Made by a program: the position numbers and the translations under genes
Source: Litchfieldia sinesaloumensis
GTDB taxonomy: Bacteria > Bacillota > Bacilli > Bacillales > Bacillaceae_L
Assembly (NCBI RefSeq): GCF_900156865.1
Contig: NZ_LT732529.1
Span: 2,978,460-3,042,459 of the forward strand
Length of the DNA: 64,000 bases
Reading direction: 5' to 3'
Notes under the pieces: model-generated
What the model was told of the DNA's origin: nothing
The model's database searches: none
Seen by the model: only the letters and a program-made list of their open reading frames with translations
Shown: one piece after another, positions 46,001-54,581 of the stretch
Layout of the letters: the number at the start of each line of letters is the position of its first letter
Numbering within the stretch: position 1 is the first letter of the stretch

Positions 46001-47635
46001 CTGGTCAAGGTCCTTTAACTGTTCCTCATCAAGGCTTGCACGATAGGCAATTTCCTTTTCAAAGTAAGAAGACAGCTCCTTTACCTCAGTTGCATCCGTC
46101 GCAATAAAGCGAATCTGCATCGACTCATCCCAAACATGTGGGAGCCATCTAGCAAACTTCCAGTACTCCTCTTCATTCTTATCGTAAAGGAATACAAGCT
46201 TTAGCTCGTCATAGCTGTGGAGGGCGGTTAATTGAAAAATAAGCCCCTTCACAAAATCCTGGACTCGACTGCGACGCCCAATCACACCACTGACATATTC
46301 CTCCACAAAGCTTAGAGTCACGGGCACTTGTTTTAAAATGTGTGGTGCCTCGACCATTTTATATAGCTCATCCTGAAGATTATCATCCTCAAGAGTAAAT
46401 TTTTTCTCCGGGTACTTCAGCTCTGCATTTAGAGGCAAATCACCTAGCCCAAGACGGACCTTAAGAAAATCATTCTGCCCAATCCCACGCTCCCACAGAT
46501 TTCTTTTTTGCATCGTAATCCGTGAGATTAGATTTTGCAGGGCCACATGGTTTTCATGAAGAATTTCACTTTGACGTTCACATTCTTCTTCAATCACCCC
46601 AGCCATTTCTTCGATGTATGCCGAGTATTTTTCCTGTCGTTTGCCTTCAAGCTTAATTCGTTGCTTCTTCTCGTGACGCTTCGTTAAAATCGGCCAGAGT
46701 ACCGTTCCGATTAACATACTAAGTGACATCATCAAGGTCGGCATTGCATACATGATGTCGCCACCACGTGCCATCACATTATTCAACGTGAAAAGCCCGG
46801 TGAACAAGGACGCCATCCCCATCGTGATGGACGGACCAAGCATGAACATCAATGGCGTTTCATCAATATTCGGTTTCTGTGGCGGCGGATCAATTCTGAT
46901 TTCTTTCCTTTCAATGTCGCGTTTAAACCGAGGCGAACGATAAAATAGATCATCATTTATTTCTTCTGTCTGGAAGTCATCAAGTGGTTCTTCATCTTCT
47001 ATAATCGGCTTTTGCACCTGGAACGGACGAAACGCATTGCGGTCTAAAAATACCAATTGGTGTGGGTTATTCAGTGATAGCAGCTTGCCATTGTAGATGA
47101 TTTTTAATCCCATGATGTAGATCACATCACCGGTTGATAGCACTTTTTCCGTAACTCGCTCCCCATTCACATAGGTACCGTTCGAGCTGTTGTTGTCACG
47201 TATAATCGCATGACCTTGTGCATCATACTGGATCACACAATGGGAGCTTGAAACAAGCTTATTTGCAAAACGGATGTGAGAGTCATTACCACGCCCGATT
47301 CGAATACTAGTACCTGTTACTTCATGCTTTGTATACTCATTTCGATCGTTCGTTGGCGGCTCTACATATAAAAGTGCAGAAGTGTCATTGTTGCGGGAAA
47401 TCGTGTATGTCTTAAATGGCTCAATTTCCTGCTTCACAAGCGTCTCCTGCTTGTCGTTAGCAAGAAATGCGGTTTTGTTCGACTTTAAAAACCACTTGCC
47501 ATCCTCTGCCTCAATCGCGATCATATCCTTCGGCTCGCCGTTATTGTCCTCAGACTTTAAAATATAGCGACCCGTAATCCGCTCTGGCAGAACATATGTA
47601 AATGCCTTTTCCCGATCAAATAGAGTTAAAATCAA
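43025..47635 (-). CDS. essC: T7SS motor ATPase EssC/YukB-like (FHA plus tandem FtsK/SpoIIIE domains)
   Basis: 1536 residues from the TTG at 47635 (AAGGAG upstream; the longer frame lacks a site). N-terminal FHA domain (about 95-180: IRIGRGNDSHIRF, SSSHC, NSSNGTYVNG). Two adjacent TMs (about 258-315). ATPase D1 with Walker A AGMTGSGKSEF (about 713) and ILIDYKGGG (about 741). D2 with GVAGSGKTTF (about 1056) and YLLDFS (about 1085). A degenerate D3 (LGSSSENCAG, about 1331) lacks the GKS/T. This matches EssC architecture. The FHA domain could recognise the Thr-motif membrane protein or FHA-linker motifs in this locus. Confidence 0.95.
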   Translation of the reverse strand: MILTLFDREKAFTYVLPERITGRYILKSEDNNGEPKDMIAIEAEDGKWFLKSNKTAFLANDKQETLVKQEIEPFKTYTISRNNDTSALLYVEPPTNDRNEYTKHEVTGTSIRIGRGNDSHIRFANKLVSSSHCVIQYDAQGHAIIRDNNSSNGTYVNGERVTEKVLSTGDVIYIMGLKIIYNGKLLSLNNPHQLVFLDRNAFRPFQVQKPIIEDEEPLDDFQTEEINDDLFYRSPRFKRDIERKEIRIDPPPQKPNIDETPLMFMLGPSITMGMASLFTGLFTLNNVMARGGDIMYAMPTLMMSLSMLIGTVLWPILTKRHEKKQRIKLEGKRQEKYSAYIEEMAGVIEEECERQSEILHENHVALQNLISRITMQKRNLWERGIGQNDFLKVRLGLGDLPLNAELKYPEKKFTLEDDNLQDELYKMVEAPHILKQVPVTLSFVEEYVSGVIGRRSRVQDFVKGLIFQLTALHSYDELKLVFLYDKNEEEYWKFARWLPHVWDESMQIRFIATDATEVKELSSYFEKEIAYRASLDEEQLKDLDQHYLIFSMSKSLASRAEMINLLLEEKQNIGISLVTLYDELKNLPKECTMVVELADDMSKIYDKDDISGSYTAFDAEFYERDDAEEVAIRLANIKLASSVEAYTLPEMLTFLEMFGVSKIEHLNALTRWKENNPVLSIETPIGVDTMGELFKLDLHEKYHGPHGLIAGMTGSGKSEFIMTFILSLAVNYHPDEVAFILIDYKGGGMANAFLNLPHLAGTITNLDGAAVKRSLISIQSELKRRQSIFSETSRRMNESNIDIYKYQKLYREGLVQEPLQHLFMISDEFAELKTQQPEFMEQLVSAARIGRSLGVHLILATQKPSGVVDDQIWSNSKFRISLKVQEKADSMEVIKRPDAAELSTTGRFYLQVGYNELFELGQSAWGGAPYYPSEKIEKRVDESIRVIDHLGRVIKSAKIDRKTGVKNPPKQIDEVTKYLESLAKQENIKVKQLWLDPIPALIYLDQLAEKYQDETTTRFELNPVIGEYDDPANQRQQVMRLPITQDGNTIIYGVAGSGKTTFIASLMYSLMESHTPDELHAYLLDFSSETLSWFREAPHIGDVLLSHDSEKIDNLFKMLGGEIETRKKLLSNYGGDLQTYNRLSEDGLPSIVIVIHNYSAFSEMYEAHEETISYLTREGTKYGIYFIVTASHTGAIRYRLMQNFKQLYVLQLNDTSEYSAVLGNVDGVYPSKHKGRGIFKADDVYEFQVALITEGARDMYQYITDYCRSLRDSWGKSGAKRIPVLPEKVDIEYLQDEIRHTKLSKLPIGVEKDSLAVQYFDFGQSFVNLVLGSSSENCAGVMQGLTEIVCTNEKNEVVVIDPNEELAHVGGKHVTIAADIESTVVELFNTLVYRNNTTKDAIEEGTEPPVFEPLYCIVHSFNDMMMLLSEDGQDKLKVFLERGDGLNVFIIISDRADALNSVAFEPWFKKQASLSDGIWVGNGITDQFLLKVSKVTNSMYQEIPEGFGYVLLKGKPKLVKLLTGSAVREEEAVYHG

Positions 47636-47735
47636 AGCATATCTCTCCTTAAAAGAAAAGCGTGAGATGCTATAAATCGACACCTCGAGCTAAACAGTTA
47701 TACTTAGTTCAAATAGTGTAAAACTGACAATCGAA

Positions 47736-48152
47736 TCAGCTACTCCTTTTAAACGACTTCTTTTTGTTACCTTTGGGCGTACCCTTTTTCCTTCTAAATA
47801 CGTTTAATATATTAAAATTCCACCAAAACACAGCAGATAAGAGACCCAGTATCAGAATCGAGTAACTTATACCATCTCCAAAGTTACGTCTGCCTGTAAT
47901 GAAAATAATTAAATAGATGATAAAAATAAAACTAATGAGAGTTAGCATCCCATTCAAGAAATACATCCCTGGATAGGAGACAGGATACTTACTCATCCAT
48001 TTTAAAATCCAATAGTTTAGTAGTAGGAGTATGATAAGTCCAATCCCCCCACCAACCACGTTCCCTAGATAGATACTTTCTAAGGCATCAATGTAGAAAA
48101 TCATGACGAAAAACAAGGAAAGGTACTGGAACCCTTTTATAAGAAAAATCAC
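47736..48152 (-). CDS. T7SS-locus membrane protein, four TMs
   Basis: 138 residues with four hydrophobic helices (FQYLSLFFVMIFYIDAL; GGGIGLIILLLLNYWIL; GMLTLISFIFIIYLIIFI; ISYSILILGLLSAVFWWNF) and a strongly basic cytoplasmic tail (FRRKKGTPKGNKKKSFKRSS). Lies between essC and a second membrane protein, with 6 bp to the latter. No family recognised. It may take the structural place of EssA/EsaA-type membrane subunits. Confidence 0.65.
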   Translation of the reverse strand: MIFLIKGFQYLSLFFVMIFYIDALESIYLGNVVGGGIGLIILLLLNYWILKWMSKYPVSYPGMYFLNGMLTLISFIFIIYLIIFITGRRNFGDGISYSILILGLLSAVFWWNFNILNVFRRKKGTPKGNKKKSFKRSS

Positions 48153-48158
48153 AGCTTT

Positions 48159-48842
48159 TTACCGCCTTTCCTGAAGGATCGGTTGTGTGCTTTTCTGTTG
48201 CTTTTTAATCAGGTAATATCTATGTAACTCCAGCATGTGATACAACATGATGTAGGACATCATGAAATACATACTGATAATCACAATGACCATCGTGTTA
48301 TCAGATACAAAACGTAGACTCCATGTCCCGACGAGATAACCAAGGGCCGGAAACATTGAAACACTTATTCTCAATCCTTTTTTGGGACGTTTTTTCTCTT
48401 TCTTTTTCGGGGTATAGATCTTTTTAATCTGGTCTTTAAAAAAGAGATACAAGACCACAAAGTACCCCAGTACCGATAAAACAAAAAACCAGATTGATTG
48501 TATGCCCAGCATGCCGTATGCGAATTTTTGAATGATAATCAAGCACCCTAGTGAATCTACACAACCGTAAACTCCTTTTAATAGAAAGAAGGTGGTATTT
48601 TGATACCTTTTCCCATCATGCCGAGATGTGATTCGGTACCACACTGTAGCAACCATCATGATAAAAAATGGTGGTAGCACGACAATTGCATACACCATTT
48701 CAAACGGTGGCGCTAATACCGGAATCAATACGAACATCGCAGGTAATAGAAAAACCAACACCGTAAAATTTGACTGCTCAGTTGGTGAAGCTATATGAGT
48801 GAGGTATTTTTTCAGATTTCGATTTAGGGTTCCATCATTCAT
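48159..48842 (-). CDS. T7SS-locus membrane protein, six TMs
   Basis: About 227 residues from the ATG at 48842; a TTG at 48851 with AAAGGAG upstream is the alternative start. A charged N-terminus (MNDGTLNRNLKKYLTHI) is followed by hydrophobic helices such as FTVLVFLLPAMFVLIPVLAP, MVYAIVVLPPFFIMMVATVW, WFFVLSVLGYFVVLYLFF and MVIVIISMYFMMSYIMLYHML. A basic loop KKKEKKRPKKG follows helix 4. No family recognised. Co-transcribed with the WXG-like gene and essC. Confidence 0.62.
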   Translation of the reverse strand: MNDGTLNRNLKKYLTHIASPTEQSNFTVLVFLLPAMFVLIPVLAPPFEMVYAIVVLPPFFIMMVATVWYRITSRHDGKRYQNTTFFLLKGVYGCVDSLGCLIIIQKFAYGMLGIQSIWFFVLSVLGYFVVLYLFFKDQIKKIYTPKKKEKKRPKKGLRISVSMFPALGYLVGTWSLRFVSDNTMVIVIISMYFMMSYIMLYHMLELHRYYLIKKQQKSTQPILQERR

Positions 48843-48903
48843 CTGAGTCAACCCACCCCATCTCCTTTTCGATGTTGGTTTTAGCATTTTCAAGCTTTAA
48901 CTC

Positions 48904-49248
48904 TTAGCGTAGATGAGGAGCTCTTGCATCTCGTAGCTTTCGCGCTTCCTCTTCAGCCTTACGTCTCGCCTCAGCTTCTGCACGTGCAGCAGCTTCTTCT
49001 TCACGCTTAATTTGGTTTGCAGCCTGAATAATATCCGGTGCGACAGATTCAAGTTTAGAGGCAATCGTGCTTAATTCACGATTAATCTCAGCAATCGCTT
49101 GATTGATATACTTAACCTCCGGAGCCCGCCAGACAGAGTTGATATTCCCGTTAACGCCATTCAACGTACTTTTTATGCTTCTAAGCTGTGATGCGTAGCT
49201 ACGTAATTGGTTTGCCTGCGAGATGGCCGCAGAAACGTTAATTCCCAT
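48904..49248 (-). CDS. WXG100/YukE-like protein, first gene of the T7SS locus
   Basis: 114 residues from the ATG at 49248 (CAGGTGATC upstream; the frame extending to 49308 has no site). Helical hairpin with the turn NSVWRAPEV (about 39-47), a WXG variant (WRA). The C-terminal 30 residues are an Ala/Glu/Arg-rich helix (KREEEAAARAEAEARRKAEEEARKL), unusual for WXG100 proteins and likely a coiled coil. MGINVSAAISQANQLRSYASQLRSIKSTL is close to YfjA/LXG-partner proteins. It is the first gene behind the candidate promoter. Confidence 0.78.
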   Translation of the reverse strand: MGINVSAAISQANQLRSYASQLRSIKSTLNGVNGNINSVWRAPEVKYINQAIAEINRELSTIASKLESVAPDIIQAANQIKREEEAAARAEAEARRKAEEEARKLRDARAPHLR

Positions 49249-49290
49249 TAAGATCACCTGCTTATTTATAAATGTAGCCCTAAGGCGAAA

Positions 49291-49319
49291 ATTACACAGT
49301 TCGTTCACACATTTTCCAA
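49291..49319 (-). promoter_or_regulatory. Candidate sigma-A promoter of the T7SS locus
   Basis: On the minus strand TTGGAA (49319-49314), a 17-bp spacer and TGTAAT (49296-49291), about 43 bp upstream of the first start codon. The remaining gap 49320-49848 is AT-rich and shows no convincing gene. Confidence 0.5.
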
Positions 49320-49849
49320 ATATCTACTAAAAAACTACTCGATAATTAGGATTAGGTCAATTTTTACAAAATATTCTAATTAATTAAAAATGCATACTAA
49401 AGGCCTGTTTATTCTACATTTTTCTACAAATTCACTGTGTTATCGGTCTCGTTTACTACCTAAGGTGTACTACTCCTCTAGTACTTTCAGTAATTCCAAA
49501 TAAATGAAAAGCATTGATATGTCTCAACATAATATCTTGAAATCAAGCCTCTTAATCCCTTTATTACAATTAGTAGTTCATTAGTCCTTTTCTTATTCAT
49601 TTTTGTAACACAAATGTAACTTGACACAAAAACATAGATTGATTGATTTTGAAAACCCTTCCATTCGAGAGGAATCTTCTGCGCTAAAATAGTAATGGAT
49701 TTGTAAAAGAGAGGGAAAAGGTAAATGCATAGTGATGAAGGTATAGAAAATGATACATTTTTAGACAAATTGAAATGAGAAGTTTGAACTAAAACTCTAG
49801 AACTCTAATAGTCAATACAGGGTGTAAAATATCCAATAAATAGTACAAG

Positions 49850-49873
49850 AAAAAACCTAGTCGTTTGACTAGG
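49850..49873 (-). terminator. Terminator of GH42 beta-galactosidase gene
   Basis: CCTAGTC-gttt-GACTAGG (49856-49873) with a U-run on the minus strand (plus-strand AAAAAA at 49850-49855). Confidence 0.92.
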
Positions 49874-49888
49874 CTTATTACGTTCTCA

Positions 49889-51955
49889 TTATTTACTTTT
49901 TTCTACTACACGTACTTCATATTTTTCAAACGTGACGTCACCGTGCAGCGTTTCACCGGTTATCACATCGGTAACCTGCGATTCAAAATGAACGTGTTGC
50001 TCGTCTTCTGTGAAGTTCATGACGAAGATATAATCGCATTCAGGTGCCTGTCGCACTTGAACTGAAACGCCTCTTTCATGCTTCACATCTGCAACCGGAT
50101 GGATTTCTAATTCCTTCATGACTCCTTCGTAAAAATCACGTTGGAAGTCATCCTCAAGGCGACCACCGATGTAATACGTTTTTCCAGCTCCATATGTGTG
50201 GCTTGTTACAGCTGGTGTATTTGCATAGTAATCTTCCTCGTAGGTAGCCTCTACCTTTGCTTCCGCCACATCAAGAGTAGTCGCATAGTCTTTTAATTCA
50301 TAGGACTTTCCGTTGTAGGACACACGGTTTCGATCAGCAGGGTATAACGTATCTGTTTCAAGTGGCTTCATGCCAAATATCTCTTGCAGCTCGTGTGGCC
50401 AACCACCTAAATAGGTTAAATCCGATTCATTGACAAGACCACTGATATACGTCATCACAAGTGTACCGCCATTTTTCACGAAATCCTTGAACCGACTAAT
50501 GAGATCTTCACTCGCTAAATACAGCATTGGCACAACTAGTAGTTTATAGGAAGAGAAATCATGTTCCTTGGTAATGACATCAACCGGGATGTCATTTTCC
50601 CAGAACGCACGATAATGCTGGTGCATCGTCTGTGCATATCGCTTCGTTTCATTGCTAAAACCTTGCGCATCCTGTAGCGCCCAGTGGTTATCCCAATCAT
50701 ATAAGAACGCCACCTCTGCAGAACGATTGGTTCCCGCTACCTCTGAAAGCTTCTCTAATGTTCGTCCAACCTCTGCAACATCCTTGAAGACGCGGTTTTC
50801 TGAGCTGTTATCATGGTCAACAACCGCACCATGGAATTTTTCTGAAGAGCCTCTTGATTTACGCCATTGGAAATACAAGATACTATCAGAACCATGGGCC
50901 ACCATCTGCATCGATGATAATAAATGCATACCTGGACGTTTCGCCTTGTTAACTTTATGCCAGTTTACTAGACTCGGTGTTGATTCCATGAGTAAAAATG
51001 GCTGACCTTTTAAACTACGATATAAATCGTCAATGAACGCAACCTTCATCGCTAAGTCAGCAGTCGTTTCCCAATCATTATGCCACGCCGGATACGCATC
51101 CCAGCTAATCACATCAATATGCTTTGCAAATTTACTATAATCGAGTCCTTGGAATGGAATTAAGTCCGGGGTATCTCCCATAAAATTGGTTGTAATTGGA
51201 ATGTCTGGTGTCAACTCGCGAATCGGGACTATTTCATTTTTATAAAAATCAATGGTTTGATCGGTGACGAATCGGCGCCAATCCAAATTATGACCGTGTA
51301 CCTTGCTTTCCCCAATTGGTGATGGCGATTCAATTTGCGACCAATCTGTAAACGTGTGGCTCCAGAATGGCCCCCACCACGCATCATTTAGCGCTTTCAA
51401 ATTATGATTATATTTTTCTTTTAGCCACGTCCGGAATGCATCCTGACACAGATCACAGTGACATGCTCCACCATATTCATTGGAAATATGCCACATAATC
51501 AATGCCGGATGGTTCCCGTAGCGCTCCGCAAGCAGACGGTTCATTTGCTGTGTCTTTTCCCGGTACACAGGTGAAGTAAAACAATGATTATGTCTCGCTC
51601 CATGTAATTGTTTGACCCTAGATGCGTTAACACGAAGAACCTCTGGGTATTTTTGCGACATCCAAGCCGGACGAGCCCCACTTGGTGTCGCTAAAATCAC
51701 GTTTCCACCAATCCCATGAATGTCGTCTATAATCTTGTCTAACCATTCAAAATGGTAGACACCCTCTTCTGGTTCAAGTGTACTCCACGCAAAGATTCCT
51801 ACCGAGAAAGTATTTGTATGTGAAAGCTTCATCAACTTAATATCATCCGCTAAAATTTCTGGGTAATCCAGCCATTGATCTGGATTATAATCTCCACCAT
51901 GTAGCATCTGCTTTGCTTTAGTAACAAACGTTTTACTCATTCGTGTATTTGACAT
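49889..51955 (-). CDS. ganA: GH42 beta-galactosidase (GanA-like)
   Basis: 688 residues, close to B. subtilis GanA (687). TIM barrel with YNPDQW (24-29), acid/base Glu in HISNEYGGACHCDLC (about 158, with the Cys cluster of the GH42 zinc site) and nucleophile Glu in LLMESTPSLVNW (about 323), then the trimerisation and beta domains. No signal peptide, so it is intracellular and acts on imported galacto-oligosaccharides or lactose. GGGAGATTATT precedes the ATG. It follows the LacI-family gene by 69 bp. Confidence 0.92.
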   Translation of the reverse strand: MSNTRMSKTFVTKAKQMLHGGDYNPDQWLDYPEILADDIKLMKLSHTNTFSVGIFAWSTLEPEEGVYHFEWLDKIIDDIHGIGGNVILATPSGARPAWMSQKYPEVLRVNASRVKQLHGARHNHCFTSPVYREKTQQMNRLLAERYGNHPALIMWHISNEYGGACHCDLCQDAFRTWLKEKYNHNLKALNDAWWGPFWSHTFTDWSQIESPSPIGESKVHGHNLDWRRFVTDQTIDFYKNEIVPIRELTPDIPITTNFMGDTPDLIPFQGLDYSKFAKHIDVISWDAYPAWHNDWETTADLAMKVAFIDDLYRSLKGQPFLLMESTPSLVNWHKVNKAKRPGMHLLSSMQMVAHGSDSILYFQWRKSRGSSEKFHGAVVDHDNSSENRVFKDVAEVGRTLEKLSEVAGTNRSAEVAFLYDWDNHWALQDAQGFSNETKRYAQTMHQHYRAFWENDIPVDVITKEHDFSSYKLLVVPMLYLASEDLISRFKDFVKNGGTLVMTYISGLVNESDLTYLGGWPHELQEIFGMKPLETDTLYPADRNRVSYNGKSYELKDYATTLDVAEAKVEATYEEDYYANTPAVTSHTYGAGKTYYIGGRLEDDFQRDFYEGVMKELEIHPVADVKHERGVSVQVRQAPECDYIFVMNFTEDEQHVHFESQVTDVITGETLHGDVTFEKYEVRVVEKSK

Positions 51956-51970
51956 AATAATCTCCCTTTT

Positions 51971-52016
51971 GAGGGACAGGCTGTCCCATATTTCCAGCCC
52001 TATGATTCGATAGGGC
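51971..52016. repeat. REP-like palindrome and second hairpin between lacR and ganA
   Basis: GGGACAG-g-CTGTCCC (51974-51988) followed by ATATTT, then a second perfect hairpin GCCCTAT-gattcg-ATAGGGC (51997-52016). They fill the 69-bp gap and could uncouple or stabilise the ganA transcript. Confidence 0.7.
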
Positions 52017-52024
52017 GGTAGACT

Positions 52025-53014
<990 letters not shown>

Positions 53015-53061
53015 TCATCTCCTCTCTGTGGGAATATCATATTTGTTTGCGTTGTTAATTG

Positions 53062-53093
53062 TACCCCGGGCCAGATTTGTCCGGGGTATTTTT
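53062..53093 (+). terminator. Terminator-like hairpin at the edge of the lacR-galM arrays
   Basis: TACCCCGG-(11-nt loop)-CCGGGGTA (53062-53088) followed by TTTTT on the plus strand. No plus-strand gene precedes it. It borders the array at 53098. Confidence 0.55.
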
Positions 53094-53097
53094 CGGA

Positions 53098-53490
53098 TAT
53101 GGGACACTATTTCTGATTTATGGGACAAACCACTGCAGATATGGGACACTGCTTTTATTTTATGGGACAATCTTCGCAGTTTATGGGACAGTACTCCGGA
53201 TTTATGGGACAAACCGAGATTTCGCCCGAGTCGGCCGCTGGGATTGTTCCCTAACTGCGGATGATTGTGCCCCTACGTAGGAAAATCTCTCTCTATACTT
53301 GCGATAATTGTGTCTAAATCAAAATTTTCGTGCCTTAGATCAGATTTGGCCGGAGCCTGTTCCAGATATGGGACACTATTTCTGATTTATGGGACAAACA
53401 CCTGCAGATATGGGACACTGCTTTTATTTTATGGGACAATCTTCGCAGTTTATGGGACAGTACTCCGGATTTATGGGACAAACCGAGATT
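53098..53490. repeat. Two tandem 269-bp units with six-unit 21-bp-phased TATGGGACA arrays
   Basis: Cores start at 53098, 53119, 53140, 53161, 53182, 53203 and again at 53367, 53388, 53409, 53430, 53451, 53472, all 21 bp apart; unit period 269. Between them lies a decayed TTGTGCC-type series (53244 TTGTTCC, 53265 TTGTGCC, about 53308 TTGTGTC, about 53328 TCGTGCC), as in the 42-kb copies. The region lies between galM and the LacI-family gene, so it forms the regulator's upstream region; no gene is seen in 53012-53534. Confidence 0.93.
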
Positions 53491-53534
53491 TCGGCCGAAG
53501 GACTTGCCCTAACTGCAAAACTATGAAATACTCC

Positions 53535-54569
53535 CTATTTCACCGAAAATCGATATTTCGTTTCCCAATAGTACTTCTCATCTTTTTTCACTACAATTGA
53601 TGGGAAGTTTGGATGATTAATCGCATCTGGTGCACCTTGGGTTTCAAGGCAAATGGCTTGGTACGGACGGGCTTCACCGTGACGCATTGTAAAACCCTCC
53701 ATCGTATTGCTCGTATAGACGACCACCGCTTTTTGATTGGTCTCAATTGCTAATTGACGCCCGGACGCTTCGTCATAGAGCTCGATTTCTTGTTCATCAA
53801 GCATAAACGGATGGTCATAGCCTTGTCCAACAAGGACAATCTGCTCGTCCTCTGAGTTTGGACCGTCTGCGACTTTTCGGCCCTGTCTAAAATCAAATAC
53901 CGTTCCAGTCACATCAATCAGTTCACCTGTTGGTAAAGACTCTTGACCTAACTCTATGTAGCGACTACTTTTTATCGTTAGTTCATGGTCCAGTATGTCA
54001 CGTTTCACATCACCAGATAGGTTAAAATACGCATGGTTGGTGATGTTCAGTAAAGTGTCTGCCTCTGGAATACCGGTTCCAGTAATCTCGAGTTCACCCT
54101 TGTTGTTGAGTGAATAAGTTATCTTCATTTCCACAGTTCCAGGGTAGCCCCCTTCGCAATCCTCGCTCACATATGTGAACTCAACGCCAACTCTATCCTC
54201 TTCCTCAATCACTTTAGAATCCCAAACAACATTGCTAAACCGAGTCAATCCACCATGAAGATGGTTATTATTTTCATTTTTGTCTAGGGAATAGGTTTTA
54301 CCGTTTAACTCAAACTCCGCGGCACTGATGCGTCCTGCGACACGACCAATGATTGCTCCTTGGTAGGTTACATCTGATAGATAGCCTTCTAGATTGTCAT
54401 AACCGAGTACCACATTTTCTAAGGTGCCATTGCGATCAGGTGTCAAAATTTCCGTAATAATACAGCCATAATCAATGCAGGTCACGCTTAGCCCTGCTTC
54501 ATTTTTTAATGTAAATGCCTGAACTTCTTGGTTATCGAAGGTTCCATAAGGATATGTTTTGATTTCCAT
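53535..54569 (-). CDS. galM: Aldose 1-epimerase (galactose mutarotase)
   Basis: 344 residues. It interconverts beta- and alpha-galactose so that GalK can act. Family motifs: GRVAGRISAAEF (substrate loop), NNNHLHGG with catalytic His, TNHAYFNLSG with the second His, YDHPFML, and catalytic Glu in the C-terminal CLETQGAPDAINH. AATAGGAGATTAG precedes the ATG. It is the last gene of the gal run, 12 bp after galT. Confidence 0.94.
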   Translation of the reverse strand: MEIKTYPYGTFDNQEVQAFTLKNEAGLSVTCIDYGCIITEILTPDRNGTLENVVLGYDNLEGYLSDVTYQGAIIGRVAGRISAAEFELNGKTYSLDKNENNNHLHGGLTRFSNVVWDSKVIEEEDRVGVEFTYVSEDCEGGYPGTVEMKITYSLNNKGELEITGTGIPEADTLLNITNHAYFNLSGDVKRDILDHELTIKSSRYIELGQESLPTGELIDVTGTVFDFRQGRKVADGPNSEDEQIVLVGQGYDHPFMLDEQEIELYDEASGRQLAIETNQKAVVVYTSNTMEGFTMRHGEARPYQAICLETQGAPDAINHPNFPSIVVKKDEKYYWETKYRFSVK

Positions 54570-54581
54570 TTATCTAATCTC

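Noticed and set aside
49487-49768. Possible 93-residue gene in the gap between the T7SS locus and GH42 gene
   Set aside because: No ribosome binding site, no recognisable domain and composition of AT-rich intergenic DNA.
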